Positions 17,884-27,133 are shown, numbered from the stretch's first letter. The stretch is DNA of 64,000 nt from Roseiarcus sp963835955 (GCA_963835955.1 CAWIHZ010000021.1:1-64000); one strand, 5' to 3'. Notes: generated from the letters alone by a model not told the origin. Made by a program: numbers and translations.

Positions 17884-18758
17884 GCCTCGCCGCCGACGGG
17901 CTTCCGCCGCTGCGCGACGTCGTCGCGGCGCACGACCTAAGCGCCCGCAAGGCGCTTGGCCAGAACTTCCTGTTCGACCTTAACCTGACGCGAAAGATCG
18001 CCCGCGCCGCCGGACCGCTCGATGGCGTCGTCCTGCTCGAGGTCGGCCCTGGCCCCGGCGCGCTCACCCGCTCGCTGTTGTCGGAGGGCGCGAAAAGGGT
18101 GATCGCGATCGAGCGCGACCAGCGGGCGCTGCCGGCGCTCGCCGAAATCGGCGCGCGCTGGCCCGGCCGGCTCGATGTTATCGTCGGCGACGCGCTGGAC
18201 GTCTCCGCTCAGGCTCTGATCGCCAAGGCCGGCGGCGCGGTCTTGAGAATTTGCGCCAATCTTCCCTACAACATCGCGACCGCGCTGTTGACCCGGTGGC
18301 TGGAGGCCGAACCATGGCCGCCGTTCTTCGATCGCCTGACGCTCATGTTCCAGCGCGAGGTGGCGCTGCGGATCGTCGCGACCCCCGCCGAGCGGGTCGA
18401 CTACGGACGTCTCGGCGTCCTCGCGGGGTGGCGCACGCGGGCGCGGATTCTGTTCGAGGTTCCGGCCGCCGCCTTTATTCCGCCGCCAAAGGTGACCTCC
18501 AGCGTGGTCGAACTGATCCCCCGCGCGACGCCCGACCCCTGCGATCCGCGCATCCTTAGCGCCGCGACGCGGGCGGCTTTCGGCCAGCGCCGCAAGATGT
18601 TGCGACAGTCGCTGAAGGGTTTCGCCGCAGCGCGCGGCCTCGACCTGGCCGCGCTTCTCGCGGAAGCCCGGCTCCGACCGACGATGCGGGCCGAGGAGCT
18701 CGATGTCGCGGACTATGCGGCGCTGGCGCGCGCGGCGGCGAAAGGCGGCGAGGCATAG
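17880..18758 (+). CDS. rsmA: 16S rRNA dimethyladenosine transferase (KsgA)
   Basis: Dimethylates two adjacent adenines near the 3' end of 16S rRNA, using S-adenosylmethionine, late in 30S assembly. The 292-residue protein has KALGQNFLFD, the SAM-binding LEVGPGPGALT, the catalytic motif NLPYNIAT, and a C-terminal helical domain beginning near FGQRRKMLRQSLKG. The ATG at 17880 overlaps the pdxA stop by four bases, which fixes the start. It is the last gene of this run. Confidence 0.96.
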   Translation: MSLAADGLPPLRDVVAAHDLSARKALGQNFLFDLNLTRKIARAAGPLDGVVLLEVGPGPGALTRSLLSEGAKRVIAIERDQRALPALAEIGARWPGRLDVIVGDALDVSAQALIAKAGGAVLRICANLPYNIATALLTRWLEAEPWPPFFDRLTLMFQREVALRIVATPAERVDYGRLGVLAGWRTRARILFEVPAAAFIPPPKVTSSVVELIPRATPDPCDPRILSAATRAAFGQRRKMLRQSLKGFAAARGLDLAALLAEARLRPTMRAEELDVADYAALARAAAKGGEA

Positions 18759-19174
18759 TCGAACCCAGCGCGCCCGCCCACGCGGTTCGACTTGGTCGCT
18801 TACGCGGTTCGGTCGACGATTGGCGGCCCAGGCCCGGCGGCGCTCGGGAAATTCATATTCAATATCGTAAGATCGTACTCGATTGCGCTGGAAGCGATAT
18901 TTGCAACATGACCGCGTAGATGGCCGGGTCAAGCCCGCTACTGCGACGAGATCCGCTTGACCTCACGCCCAGCGCGCTTGCCGAAAGCGAAGGATATGGA
19001 AGGACAGTTTGGCGGTGATAATTCCTCGCGCTCGCTGCTTGAGGCGGCGCTCAGGCTGCTCTATTCCGCGGCATCGCCGCAATTTAGCTCAAAGTCATGA
19101 TTTAGCTCAAAGTCATGATATAGGCCGACGGCCATCTCGAATTAAGCGCAGTCGACCGCCGTGACGAAAAGGGA
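18759..19174. other. Non-coding gap downstream of rsmA
   Basis: This 416-base gap lies between rsmA and the broken TRAP gene. It contains a 36-bp tandem repeat (listed separately) and an AT-richer stretch around 18848-18905. No convincing open frame, RNA gene or terminator hairpin with a T-tract is visible. Confidence 0.5.
19082..19117. repeat. 18-bp perfect tandem direct repeat, two copies
   Basis: The unit ATTTAGCTCAAAGTCATG is present at 19082-19099 and again immediately at 19100-19117 without mismatch. It lies about 65 bases upstream of the TRAP binding-protein start. It could be a duplicated regulator site for that gene or a recent slippage duplication. Confidence 0.7.
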
Positions 19175-20303
19175 TTGGAAATGCGCGCTGCCAGGAGACG
19201 ATTCATCGGCGGGCTCGGCGTCGCGGCGGCTGGCGCGATGGCCGGCCCCGCCGTGGCCGATCCTTTCCCGGACCTACGCTGGCGAATGACGTCCGCGTTT
19301 CAACCCGATCTCGATTTTCTCTTCGGCGGCGCTCAAACTTTCGCTCAGGCGCTGTCCGACATGACCGACGGCCATTTCACGGTCGCCGTTTCCGCCGCGG
19401 GGGAAATCGCGCCGGCGCTGGGAGCGCTGGATGCGGTGGCCGACGGCAAAGCAGAATGCGCGCATACAGCGCTCTCATATTCGTGGAACACGGATCCGGC
19501 TTATGTGTTCGCGACGGGGGCGCCCTTTGGGATGAACGCCCGCCAACACACGGCATGGCTGCAGGACGGCGGCGGCGGTGCGCTGATCGACGAATTGCTC
19601 TCCGGCCGAAACCTCGCGGCGCTGCCATTGGGCGGCACGGGGGCGCAAATGGCGGGCTGGTTTCGCAAGGAGATTCACGGCGCGTCCGATTTCAACGGAC
19701 TCAAGGTACGCATCGGCGGCTTCGCCGGAAAGGTTCTCCAGAACTCTCGGCGCAACGCCGGTCGCCATCCCGAAAGACGACATCCTCAAGGCGCTCAAGG
19801 ACGGATCGCTCGACGCCTTCGAATGGGTCGGTCCCTACGATGATGAGAAGTTCAGCTCTTTGAAGGATGGCGCGAGGCAAGCCATCTCGACCGTCGCGCC
19901 CTACTACTATTATCCGGGATGGTGGAGGGGCGACATGCAGTTGCATCTTGTTGTCGCCAAGGACAAGCTCGCGGCGCTGCCGAAATCCTACCAGGCGTCA
20001 TTCCGGGCCGCGGCCGCGATCGCCAACCAATCGGTGCGCGCGAACTATGACGCGGCAAATCCGGGGGCGCTGAAGCGCCTTGTGATCGGAGGCGCGCAAT
20101 TGCGGCTCTTCCCCCAGGAGGCGCTGGAGGTCTGTTACAAGGCTGCCAACGGCCTCTATGCCCAGCTTACCGCGGAAAACCCGAGGTTCAAGAAAATCGC
20201 GGACTCCTACATGGCGTTTCGCGCCGACCAATATCTTTGGTGGCAGGTGGCCGAATATTCGTTCGACAACTTCATGATCCGCGAGCGGCGCGCCAGAGGC
20301 TGA
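19175..20303 (+). pseudogene. TRAP transporter substrate-binding protein (DctP family), frameshifted
   Basis: The gene starts at TTG 19175 or, more likely, ATG 19181. It begins with a twin-arginine-type leader (ARRRFIGGLGVAAAGA). The first frame matches a TRAP binding protein up to KVLQN, then goes out of frame after 19744. Skipping the T at 19745 restores LGATPVAIPKDDILKALKDG and FEWVGPYDDEKF, then YYYYPGWW and a normal C-terminus to 20303. The YYYYPGWW segment is typical of family members that bind 2-oxo monocarboxylates. No DctQ or DctM membrane genes are adjacent. It is either a recent pseudogene or a one-base sequence error; the rest of the reading frame is well preserved. Confidence 0.85.
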
Positions 20304-20322
20304 CGCTTTCGGACGCGCGCGC

Positions 20323-21894
20323 TCACGCGACAGCGCGATCCTCGAAGTCCAAGCGCGACGTCTCGTCGGGGGCGTTCGAGCGCAAGACCAGCGAAAGCAG
20401 GCAGGCCACGACAACATTCGCGATCACCGCCGTCAGACCGTTGTAGGCGGCGAATCCGAGGCCGCTGTCGATGTGCAATCCGACCAGCGGAATGTCCCAC
20501 TTCAGGGCGTGCAACGGGGTCCAGGCCTTCTCGCCCCAGGCGAGCCATGTGCCCACGACCATGCCGAACCCCCAGCCAGTCAACAATGCCGCGCCGCTGA
20601 ACCAGCGCGTATAGAGGCCGAAAATCATCGCCGGAAAAATCTGCACCATCCAGACCCCACCCAGCAATTGCAGATCGAGCGCGAATTTCGTCGGCATGAA
20701 AAAGATCACCAGCAGCGCGCCGACCTTGACAATCAGCGACACCAGTTTGGCAAGGATGGCTTCCTCCTGCGGAGTCATTCGTGAGTGAACAAACGGCTTC
20801 CATATGTTGCGGGTGAAAGTGTTGGCGGCGCCGATCGACATAACGGCCGCCGGCACCAGCGCGCCAAGCGCTATTGCCGCGAAGCAAAAGCCGGCGAACC
20901 AGTCCGGGAACGCCCAGAGCAGCAGCTGCGGGACGGCGTCCTGCGGACTTGCCGTCTTAACTCCGGCGGCGATGGCCATCAGGCCGAGCAGCGCGATCAG
21001 GCCGAGCGCGATAGAATAGGCCGGCAGCGTCATTGTATTGAAGCGGATCGCCCTGCCGCTCGAGGCGGCGAGGACGCCAGTCAGCGCGTGCGGATACATG
21101 AACAGCGCCATCGCCGAACCGATCGCCAACGTGATGTAGGGGCCGATCTGACCAGGCGTCAGCGTAATGCCGGCGGCCGGAACCGCCTTGGCGGCGAGTT
21201 TGGCGGCGAAAGCGGCCTGCGCCGCGTCGAAGATTTTACCGAAGCCGCCGAGCTCGTAAGGAATGACGACGACCGCTGCGATGACGAATGTGTAGATCAT
21301 CGCATCCTTGACGAAGGCGATCATCGCCGGCGCGCGCAGGCCGCTCCTGTAAGTGTACAAGGCGAGAATCACGAAGGCGATGGTGATCGGCGCGTGCTGC
21401 ATGAGCCCTTGGCCGGAAAACCCGAGCGCGGCGATGACTTTCTCCAGTCCCACGAGCTGCAGCGCGATATAAGGCATGGTGGCGAAGATGCCGGTCAGCG
21501 CAACCGCCAGCTCAAGCCCGCGATTCCCATAACGGCCGAGCACGAAATCGCCCGCGGTCATGTAACCATGGCGGTTCGAAACCGCCCATAGCCGCGGCAT
21601 TGTCAGATAGAGGAACGGATAGATGATGATCGTATAGGGCACCGCGAAAAAGCCGAAAGCGCCAACGCCGAAGACGAGCGCTGGGACGGCGATCACGGTA
21701 TAGGCGGTATAGAGGTCGCCTCCGAGCAGGAACCAGGTGATCCACGGCCCGAAGCGCCCGCCGCCGAGACCCCATTCGTGGATATGCGCGAGATCGCCGG
21801 CCCTCCAACGCGCTGCGGCGAAGCCGAGCACCGTCACCAGTGCGAAAAAAAATACAAAGACGCTCGTCGCGACGACGTTGAGATGCGCGAACAT
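20323..21894 (-). CDS. mctP: Monocarboxylate sodium:solute symporter (MctP-like)
   Basis: Inner-membrane SSS-family permease, 523 residues, with about thirteen hydrophobic segments beginning at VATSVFVFFFALVTVLGFAAARW. The SSS landmarks GWLGGG-like EWGLGGGRFG and YMTAGDFVLGRYGNRGLELAVAL are present. Rhizobial MctP imports lactate, pyruvate and alanine, and it is typically paired with a tiny DUF3311 protein, exactly as here. Substrate range is inferred from that pairing. It converges on the broken TRAP gene, whose family also binds monocarboxylates, so the two may be overlapping uptake routes. Confidence 0.88.
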   Translation of the reverse strand: MFAHLNVVATSVFVFFFALVTVLGFAAARWRAGDLAHIHEWGLGGGRFGPWITWFLLGGDLYTAYTVIAVPALVFGVGAFGFFAVPYTIIIYPFLYLTMPRLWAVSNRHGYMTAGDFVLGRYGNRGLELAVALTGIFATMPYIALQLVGLEKVIAALGFSGQGLMQHAPITIAFVILALYTYRSGLRAPAMIAFVKDAMIYTFVIAAVVVIPYELGGFGKIFDAAQAAFAAKLAAKAVPAAGITLTPGQIGPYITLAIGSAMALFMYPHALTGVLAASSGRAIRFNTMTLPAYSIALGLIALLGLMAIAAGVKTASPQDAVPQLLLWAFPDWFAGFCFAAIALGALVPAAVMSIGAANTFTRNIWKPFVHSRMTPQEEAILAKLVSLIVKVGALLVIFFMPTKFALDLQLLGGVWMVQIFPAMIFGLYTRWFSGAALLTGWGFGMVVGTWLAWGEKAWTPLHALKWDIPLVGLHIDSGLGFAAYNGLTAVIANVVVACLLSLVLRSNAPDETSRLDFEDRAVA

Positions 21895-21896
21895 GG

Positions 21897-22067
21897 TCAG
21901 CGCTTCCCGATCCGGTCAGCGGCATAAATCGTCAGCGCGGAAATCGGGATCAACAGCAATTGAAACCAGTAAAAGAATGGAATGCCGAAAAGGCCCGGGA
22001 TTGTCGAGTTGTAGAGTGGAACCCACAAGGCGACGATGCAGGGAACAAACAATAGGAGCAGTTTCAT
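21897..22067 (-). CDS. Small membrane protein, DUF3311
   Basis: This 56-residue protein has two hydrophobic helices (LLLLFVPCIVALWVPLYN and PFFYWFQLLLIPISALTIYAA) separated by the conserved TIPGLFGIPFFYWFQ. It is the usual partner encoded just upstream of MctP-type symporters. The stop is two bases from the mctP start, so the two are translated together. The start at 22067 (MKLLLLF) is preferred over ATG 22085. The function is probably assembly or stability of the permease. Confidence 0.88.
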   Translation of the reverse strand: MKLLLLFVPCIVALWVPLYNSTIPGLFGIPFFYWFQLLLIPISALTIYAADRIGKR

Positions 22068-22228
22068 CTTTCCCCCCGGGCGCAATTGCGACGCATCGGC
22101 CGAGTCGCAAATTCCCTCTCCTGAATGCGCATAGCCAAAATCGGCCTTCCGGTCGAGGGGCCTTCGCGCCTCAATCGCGTTCCAGCGCCTGGTTTCGCGA
22201 ACTGAAGCGCCATGCTAACGAGCGGCGC

Positions 22229-23056
22229 ATGACGAAACGCATCGATCTTCGCTTCAAGCGTGTCGCGGCAGAGCGGCGGGCCGCGCTGATCACTTACGTC
22301 ATGGCCGGGGATCCCGACGCCGGGACGTCGCTCGCGATCCTCGAAGCGCTGCCCACGGCCGGCGCGGACATTATCGAACTCGGCATGCCGTTCACCGATC
22401 CGATGGCGGACGGCCCCGCCATTCAGGCCTCGGGCTTGCGAGCGCTCAAGGCCGGCCAAACATTGCGCGAGACCTTGAAGATGGTCGCCGCGTTTCGCGC
22501 CCGGGACCCGGAGACGCCCGTCGTCCTAATGGGGTATTTCAATCCGATCTACGTCTATGGGGTGAAACCGTTTCTGCGCGACGCCCGGGAAGCGGGAGTC
22601 GACGGCCTGATCGTGGTCGACTGTCCCCCGGAAGAGGACGACGAACTTTGCCTTCCGGCCCGTGACGCCGACCTCGCCTTCATCCGTCTGGCGACCCCGA
22701 CAACCGACGCCGCCCGTCTGCCCAAGGTGCTCGCCAACGCGTCCGGATTTGTCTATTACGTCTCCATCACCGGCGTCACCGGATCGGCGGCGCCGAGTCC
22801 CAAGGCCGCCGGGGAAGCTGTGGCCCGGATCAAAAAGCTTACGCCATTGCCGGTGGCGGTCGGCTTCGGCGTCAGGGACGCAGAAAGCGCGGCCGCAATC
22901 GCAGTGGGCGCCGACGGCGTGGTCGTCGGTTCGGCGCTGGTCGAAGCGGTGAGACTTTCGCTGGACAACGGGGCGGCGACTGCCGCGACCGTCGGCGCAG
23001 TGACCGGGCTGGTCGAGAGACTCGCGCGCGGCGTCCGAGGGGTCGCAAAGCCATGA
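22229..23056 (+). CDS. trpA: Tryptophan synthase alpha subunit
   Basis: Cleaves indole-3-glycerol phosphate to indole and glyceraldehyde-3-phosphate. The 275-residue TIM barrel carries the catalytic Glu in IELGMPFTDPMADGP and the catalytic Asp in VVDCPPEEDDEL, plus YYVSITGVTG and VGFGV for phosphate binding. The longer open frame upstream lacks homologous sequence, and the ATG at 22229 gives the family N-terminus MTKRIDLRF. trpF and trpB, normally directly upstream, are not in this window. Confidence 0.96.
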   Translation: MTKRIDLRFKRVAAERRAALITYVMAGDPDAGTSLAILEALPTAGADIIELGMPFTDPMADGPAIQASGLRALKAGQTLRETLKMVAAFRARDPETPVVLMGYFNPIYVYGVKPFLRDAREAGVDGLIVVDCPPEEDDELCLPARDADLAFIRLATPTTDAARLPKVLANASGFVYYVSITGVTGSAAPSPKAAGEAVARIKKLTPLPVAVGFGVRDAESAAAIAVGADGVVVGSALVEAVRLSLDNGAATAATVGAVTGLVERLARGVRGVAKP

Positions 23057-23099
23057 GCCCGAGGGGCCGGAGCGTGTCGCGAAAGTCAGGAGACATGGC

Positions 23100-23963
23100 G
23101 TGAACTGGATTTCCAACGTCGTTCCGCCGAAGATTCGATCGCTACTGCGCCGCGACACGCCCGAAAATCTTTGGGTGAAGTGTCCCGAAAGCGGTCAGCT
23201 CGTCTTCCACAAGGATCTGGAAGCCAATCTCATGGTGGTGCCGGGCTCCGGCTATCACATGGCGATCGACGCCAGGGCTCGCCTTGTCTCCCTATTCGAT
23301 GCCGGTCATTACGAGGCGCTCGCCACGCCCGAGACCCCCTCCGACCCGCTGAAGTTTCGCGACGTCAAGCGCTACGTCGACCGTCTGAGGGAGAATCGGG
23401 CCAAGACCGGCGCACCGGATGCGATCACCCTCGCTTTCGGCGCGCTCGAGGGCGAGAACGTGATGGTGGCGGTGCAGGATTTCGCTTTTCAGGGCGGGAC
23501 CCTCGGCTTGGCCGCCGGCGAGGCGATCATCGCTGGCATGACGACGGCGGTCGAGCGGCGCACGCCGTTCATCATCTTCACCGCGTCCGGCGGAGCGCGG
23601 ATGCAGGAGGGCATGTTCGCGCTGATGCAAATGCCGCGCACGACCATCGCGGTTCAGCGCCTGCGCGCTGCGAAGCTGCCCTATATCGTCGTCCTCACCA
23701 ATCCGACGACGGGGGGGGTGACGGCCTCTTACGCGATGCTCGGCGACGTGCACCTCGCCGAGCCCGGCGCGGTGATCGGCTTTGCCGGCGCCCGGGTGAT
23801 CGAACAGACGATCCGGGAGCGGTTGCCGGATGGGTTCCAGCGCGCCGAATATCTGTGCGTCCACGGCATGGTCGACATGGTCGTCCCGCGGCCGCAACTG
23901 CGGGAAACGCTCGCCCGCCTGTGCAGGCTGCTGACGCGAACCCCGGCGCGAGCCGCAGCATGA
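23100..23963 (+). CDS. accD: Acetyl-CoA carboxylase carboxyltransferase beta subunit
   Basis: Transfers the carboxyl group from carboxybiotin to acetyl-CoA together with AccA, the first committed step of fatty-acid synthesis. The 287-residue protein has the crotonase-type core with SGGARMQEGMFALMQM and PTTGGVTASYAMLGD. The N-terminal zinc-ribbon has only one of four cysteines (Cys28; the others are Ser, Val and Ser), a known alphaproteobacterial variant. The start is GTG at 23100, after AGGAG; the ATG five bases earlier hits a stop after two codons. folC, the usual next gene, is missing. Confidence 0.96.
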   Translation: MNWISNVVPPKIRSLLRRDTPENLWVKCPESGQLVFHKDLEANLMVVPGSGYHMAIDARARLVSLFDAGHYEALATPETPSDPLKFRDVKRYVDRLRENRAKTGAPDAITLAFGALEGENVMVAVQDFAFQGGTLGLAAGEAIIAGMTTAVERRTPFIIFTASGGARMQEGMFALMQMPRTTIAVQRLRAAKLPYIVVLTNPTTGGVTASYAMLGDVHLAEPGAVIGFAGARVIEQTIRERLPDGFQRAEYLCVHGMVDMVVPRPQLRETLARLCRLLTRTPARAAA

Positions 23964-23986
23964 ACCAGAGCCGATTTATGCCCCAT

Positions 23987-24012
23987 CTCGATGATCGAAA
24001 TCGATCATCGAG
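23987..24012. terminator. Perfect 12-bp inverted repeat between convergent genes
   Basis: CTCGATGATCGA at 23987-23998 is followed after two bases by its exact reverse complement. It lies 24 bases after the accD stop and 87 bases before the stop of the facing ABC binding-protein gene, a position that suits a shared terminator. There is no T-tract on either side, so termination is an inference from position and symmetry. Confidence 0.4.
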
Positions 24013-24098
24013 ACGCGCAGGCGTCAACGCCTCCTGAGCGCTGCCGCGCGGAGGCTGCCGAGCGCAACGGGTCGCGCTCGGAAGGAATTGGCGTCATC

Positions 24099-25316
24099 TC
24101 ACTTCTTGACCAGCGGGCAGGCCGAATCCGCGAGCTTGCCGAACGCCTCTTCGCCGCTCATCGTCTTGAGGAGCTTGTAGTAATCCCATGCGCCTTTCGA
24201 TTCCGACGGTTTTTTCACCTCCATGATATACATGTCGTGTTCGAGCAGGCCGTCCGGGCGGATCTCGGCGTTGGTCACGAAAGCGTCGTTGACCTTGGTC
24301 TTGTGCAATTGCTCCATGACCTTGTCGGAGTCGGTCGTGCCGACCGCCTTGACCGCGTTGAGATAAGCGAGGGTGGCGGAATAATACGCCGCCTGGGGAA
24401 AGGTCGGCTCCTTCTTGACCTTCTCGAAAAAGCGTTTGGCGAAGGCGCGCGACTTGTCGTTGAGATTCCAGTACCAGGCGGTCGTTAGCACCAGACCCTG
24501 CGCGGTCTGGAGGCCCATGGCGTGGACGTCGGTCAGGAACACCAGCAAGGCGGCCGGCCTCATTGTCTTGGTGAGGCCGAATTCGACCGCCGCCTTCAAG
24601 GAATTTGACGTGTCCGCGCCGGCGTTAGCGAGGCCGAGCACCTGCGCTCCGGAGCCCTGCGCCTGGAGGAGATACGACGCGAAGTCGGATGTGGCGAGCG
24701 GCACCCGAACATCGCCCACCACCTTGCCGCCGCCCGCCTTGACCACATTGGCCGCGCCGTTCTCCAATTGCGTCCCGAAGGCGTAATCGGCGGTCAGGAA
24801 GAACCAGGTCTTGCCGCCTTGTTCGAGGATTGTTTTGGCGGTTCCGTTGGCGAGCGCGGTCGTGTCATAGCCGTAATGGATCGTATAGGGCGTGCAGTCC
24901 TTTCCGGTCAGCGAGGCGCCGGCGGCTCCGATGGCGATAAAGGGGATTTTTTTCTCCTTGGCCGCGGCGGAGATCGCCAGACTGACGCCGGTGTTGGAGC
25001 CGCCGAGCTCCATCGTCAGACCCTTGGTGTCGGCCCATTCGCGGAATTTCTGGACGCCGAGGCCGGGCTTGTTCTGGTGGTCGAATGTCAGAACCTCGAT
25101 CGGCTGACCGAGGACCGTGCCGCCGAAATCGGCGATCGCCATCTTGATCGCCTCGACTCCGTTGGGCCCGATGACGTCCGCGTAGGGTCCGGACATATCG
25201 TCGAGATCGCCGATGACGACCTTGTCGGCGGCCGCATAGGCCGCGCTGGCTGCAAGCGACGCGCTGAGCGCGCCCGCAAGCGTCAACATTCTCTTGTACG
25301 CCTTCATACCGATCAT
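24099..25316 (-). CDS. ABC transporter substrate-binding protein, branched-chain amino acid/amide (LivK) type
   Basis: Periplasmic binding protein of 405 residues, or 402 from the ATG at 25307, with a signal peptide (MKAYKRMLTLAGALSASLAASAAYA). The mature part starts DKVVIGDLDDMSGPYADVIGPNG, the classical type-1 binding fold of the LivK/AmiC/UrtA group. Four cysteines occur near residue 135 and at the C-terminus. No permease or ATPase genes lie next to it, so it is an orphan that must borrow a transporter or act as a sensor. The ligand cannot be predicted. Confidence 0.88.
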   Translation of the reverse strand: MIGMKAYKRMLTLAGALSASLAASAAYAAADKVVIGDLDDMSGPYADVIGPNGVEAIKMAIADFGGTVLGQPIEVLTFDHQNKPGLGVQKFREWADTKGLTMELGGSNTGVSLAISAAAKEKKIPFIAIGAAGASLTGKDCTPYTIHYGYDTTALANGTAKTILEQGGKTWFFLTADYAFGTQLENGAANVVKAGGGKVVGDVRVPLATSDFASYLLQAQGSGAQVLGLANAGADTSNSLKAAVEFGLTKTMRPAALLVFLTDVHAMGLQTAQGLVLTTAWYWNLNDKSRAFAKRFFEKVKKEPTFPQAAYYSATLAYLNAVKAVGTTDSDKVMEQLHKTKVNDAFVTNAEIRPDGLLEHDMYIMEVKKPSESKGAWDYYKLLKTMSGEEAFGKLADSACPLVKK

Positions 25317-25464
25317 TCCTCCCTGTTGGCGCGGGGTTGGCCCATCGTCGCCAACGCCATCGCCCGATCAGATCATAATGCTTGGCCCGAGGGCGCGAGG
25401 CAAGCCGCCCGGCGCGGCGGATAGCCGCTTGGCGCCCTGACCCTTCGAGCCCTATAGAACCGCG

Positions 25465-26127
25465 ATGATAAAGGTGAAGTCCAGGCTTGCGAGGGCCGCG
25501 AGGGCCGAAATGATCTTCGAGCGGCTGGCGGCGGCCAATCCGGAGCCCGAGGGAGAGCTCGAATCGGTCAATCCCTTCACCCTTTTGGTTGCGGTGGTGC
25601 TTTCGGCGCAGGCGACCGACGCCGGCGTCAACAAGGCGACCCGCGGCTTGTTTGCGATCGCCGACACGCCGAAAAAGATGGCGGCGCTCGGCGTGGAGCG
25701 CCTCACCGAGCGCATCAAGACCATCGGCCTCTACCGCGCCAAGGCGCGCAACGTCATCGCGCTGTCGCAGGCGATTATCGACCGGCACGGCGGCGAGACC
25801 CCCCACGATCGCGAGGCGCTGGAGGCGCTGCCCGGTGTCGGCCGCAAGACCGCCAATGTCGTGCTCAACGTCGCCTTCGGCGAGCCGACAATCGCCGTCG
25901 ACACGCATGTGTTTCGCGTCGCCAACCGGCTCGCCATCGCGCCGGGCAGGACGCCGCGCGAGGTCGAGGACGAATTGTTGCGCGTGATCCCGGAGCGCTT
26001 CCTGCGAAACGCCCATCACTGGCTGATTCTGCACGGACGCTACGTCTGCAAGGCGCGGAAGCCGCTCTGCGGCGCATGCGTCCTCGTCGACCTCTGCCCC
26101 TTCGAGCCCAAGGCTTTGGCGACGTAA
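25465..26127 (+). CDS. nth: Endonuclease III
   Basis: Base-excision repair glycosylase/AP lyase for oxidised pyrimidines. The 220-residue protein has the helix-hairpin-helix LPGVGRKTANVVLN with catalytic Lys128, catalytic Asp146 in VDTHVFRV, and the C-terminal 4Fe-4S cluster pattern C-x6-C-x2-C-x5-C (CKARKPLCGACVLVDLC). A TTGGCG box at 25429 and a TATAGA box at 25453, 18 bases apart, could give a transcript starting almost at the ATG; the ATG at 25510 is a possible shorter start. Confidence 0.95.
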   Translation: MIKVKSRLARAARAEMIFERLAAANPEPEGELESVNPFTLLVAVVLSAQATDAGVNKATRGLFAIADTPKKMAALGVERLTERIKTIGLYRAKARNVIALSQAIIDRHGGETPHDREALEALPGVGRKTANVVLNVAFGEPTIAVDTHVFRVANRLAIAPGRTPREVEDELLRVIPERFLRNAHHWLILHGRYVCKARKPLCGACVLVDLCPFEPKALAT

Positions 26128-26240
26128 GGCGCATTGCCTTCTGGTCCAGAGCGGGGCTCGTTTGGGGACATTCGCCTCGCCAAGGGGCGCCCCGATCGAT
26201 AGACTTCCGCTCGCGCGGCCGAGATTTAGCGAATACCGAC

Positions 26241-27104
26241 ATGAAATTGCGCTCGCTTCTTTTCGTCCCCGGCAACTCGGAACGCAAATTCGCGCGTGCG
26301 AGGGAATGCGGCGCCGACGCGCTGATCCTCGATCTTGAAGACTCGGTCGCGCATTCGCAAAAGGCCGCCGCGCGTGCGCTGGTCGCCGACCTTGTCGGCC
26401 GCCATGAAAAGCGCAACTGGCGCTTCTTCGTCCGCGTCAACGCGCTCGATACAGGCCTGACCTTCGATGACATGGCGGCGGTCGTAAAGCCCGGCCTCGA
26501 CGCGATCCTCATCCCCAAGGCGAATGGAGCTTCCGACCTCGAGCGCATCGGCCAGGATCTCGAGCGCCTAGAGGCCGGGGCCGATCTGAAGCGAGGGTCG
26601 GTCAAATGCGCGGTCGTGGCTACGGAGACGCCGAGCGCGATGTTCGCCCTCGGCACTTACGCCCCGGCGCATCCGAGACTGATCGCGTTGACCTGGGGCG
26701 CGGAGGACCTTTCCGCAGCGCTCGGCGCAACCGACAACAGGGAGCCGGACGGCGCCTGGACGTTTCCCTATCAGGTCGCCCGGGCGCAATGCCTGTTTGC
26801 GGCCTCGGCGGCGGAGGTCGCGGCGATCGACACGGTGTTCGTCGATTTCCGCGACAAGGACGGCCTGGAGCGCGATTGCCGGCGCTCGCGGCGCGACGGC
26901 TTCAGCGGGCGTCTGGCGATCCACCCCGATCAGGTCGCCACGATCAATCGCGCCTACGCTCCGTCCGAGGCCGAGATCGAGCGGGCGCGGAAAATCGTGG
27001 CGGCTTTCGAGGCCAATCCCGGCGCCGGGACGCTGGGCGTGGATGGCAGGATGGTCGACGTTCCCCATCTCAAGGCGGCGCGCAAAACCCTGGCGTCGAT
27101 GTGA
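26241..27104 (+). CDS. HpcH/HpaI aldolase/CoA ester lyase (citrate lyase beta-like)
   Basis: TIM-barrel lyase of 287 residues. It begins MKLRSLLFVPGNSERKFARA and continues GADALILDLEDSVA with the acidic metal ligands, then FVRVNAL, ILIPKANG, ATETPSAMF with a metal-binding Glu, and LTWGAEDLSAALGA. The family includes malyl-CoA lyase, beta-methylmalyl-CoA lyase, malyl-CoA thioesterase and citrate lyase beta. The sequence alone does not separate these. No citrate lyase alpha gene is adjacent, so a stand-alone malyl- or citramalyl-CoA activity is more likely. It converges with the SDR gene. Confidence 0.88.
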   Translation: MKLRSLLFVPGNSERKFARARECGADALILDLEDSVAHSQKAAARALVADLVGRHEKRNWRFFVRVNALDTGLTFDDMAAVVKPGLDAILIPKANGASDLERIGQDLERLEAGADLKRGSVKCAVVATETPSAMFALGTYAPAHPRLIALTWGAEDLSAALGATDNREPDGAWTFPYQVARAQCLFAASAAEVAAIDTVFVDFRDKDGLERDCRRSRRDGFSGRLAIHPDQVATINRAYAPSEAEIERARKIVAAFEANPGAGTLGVDGRMVDVPHLKAARKTLASM

Positions 27105-27133
27105 GGAGCGACTCGGAGGCAGGCTCGCCTCCG

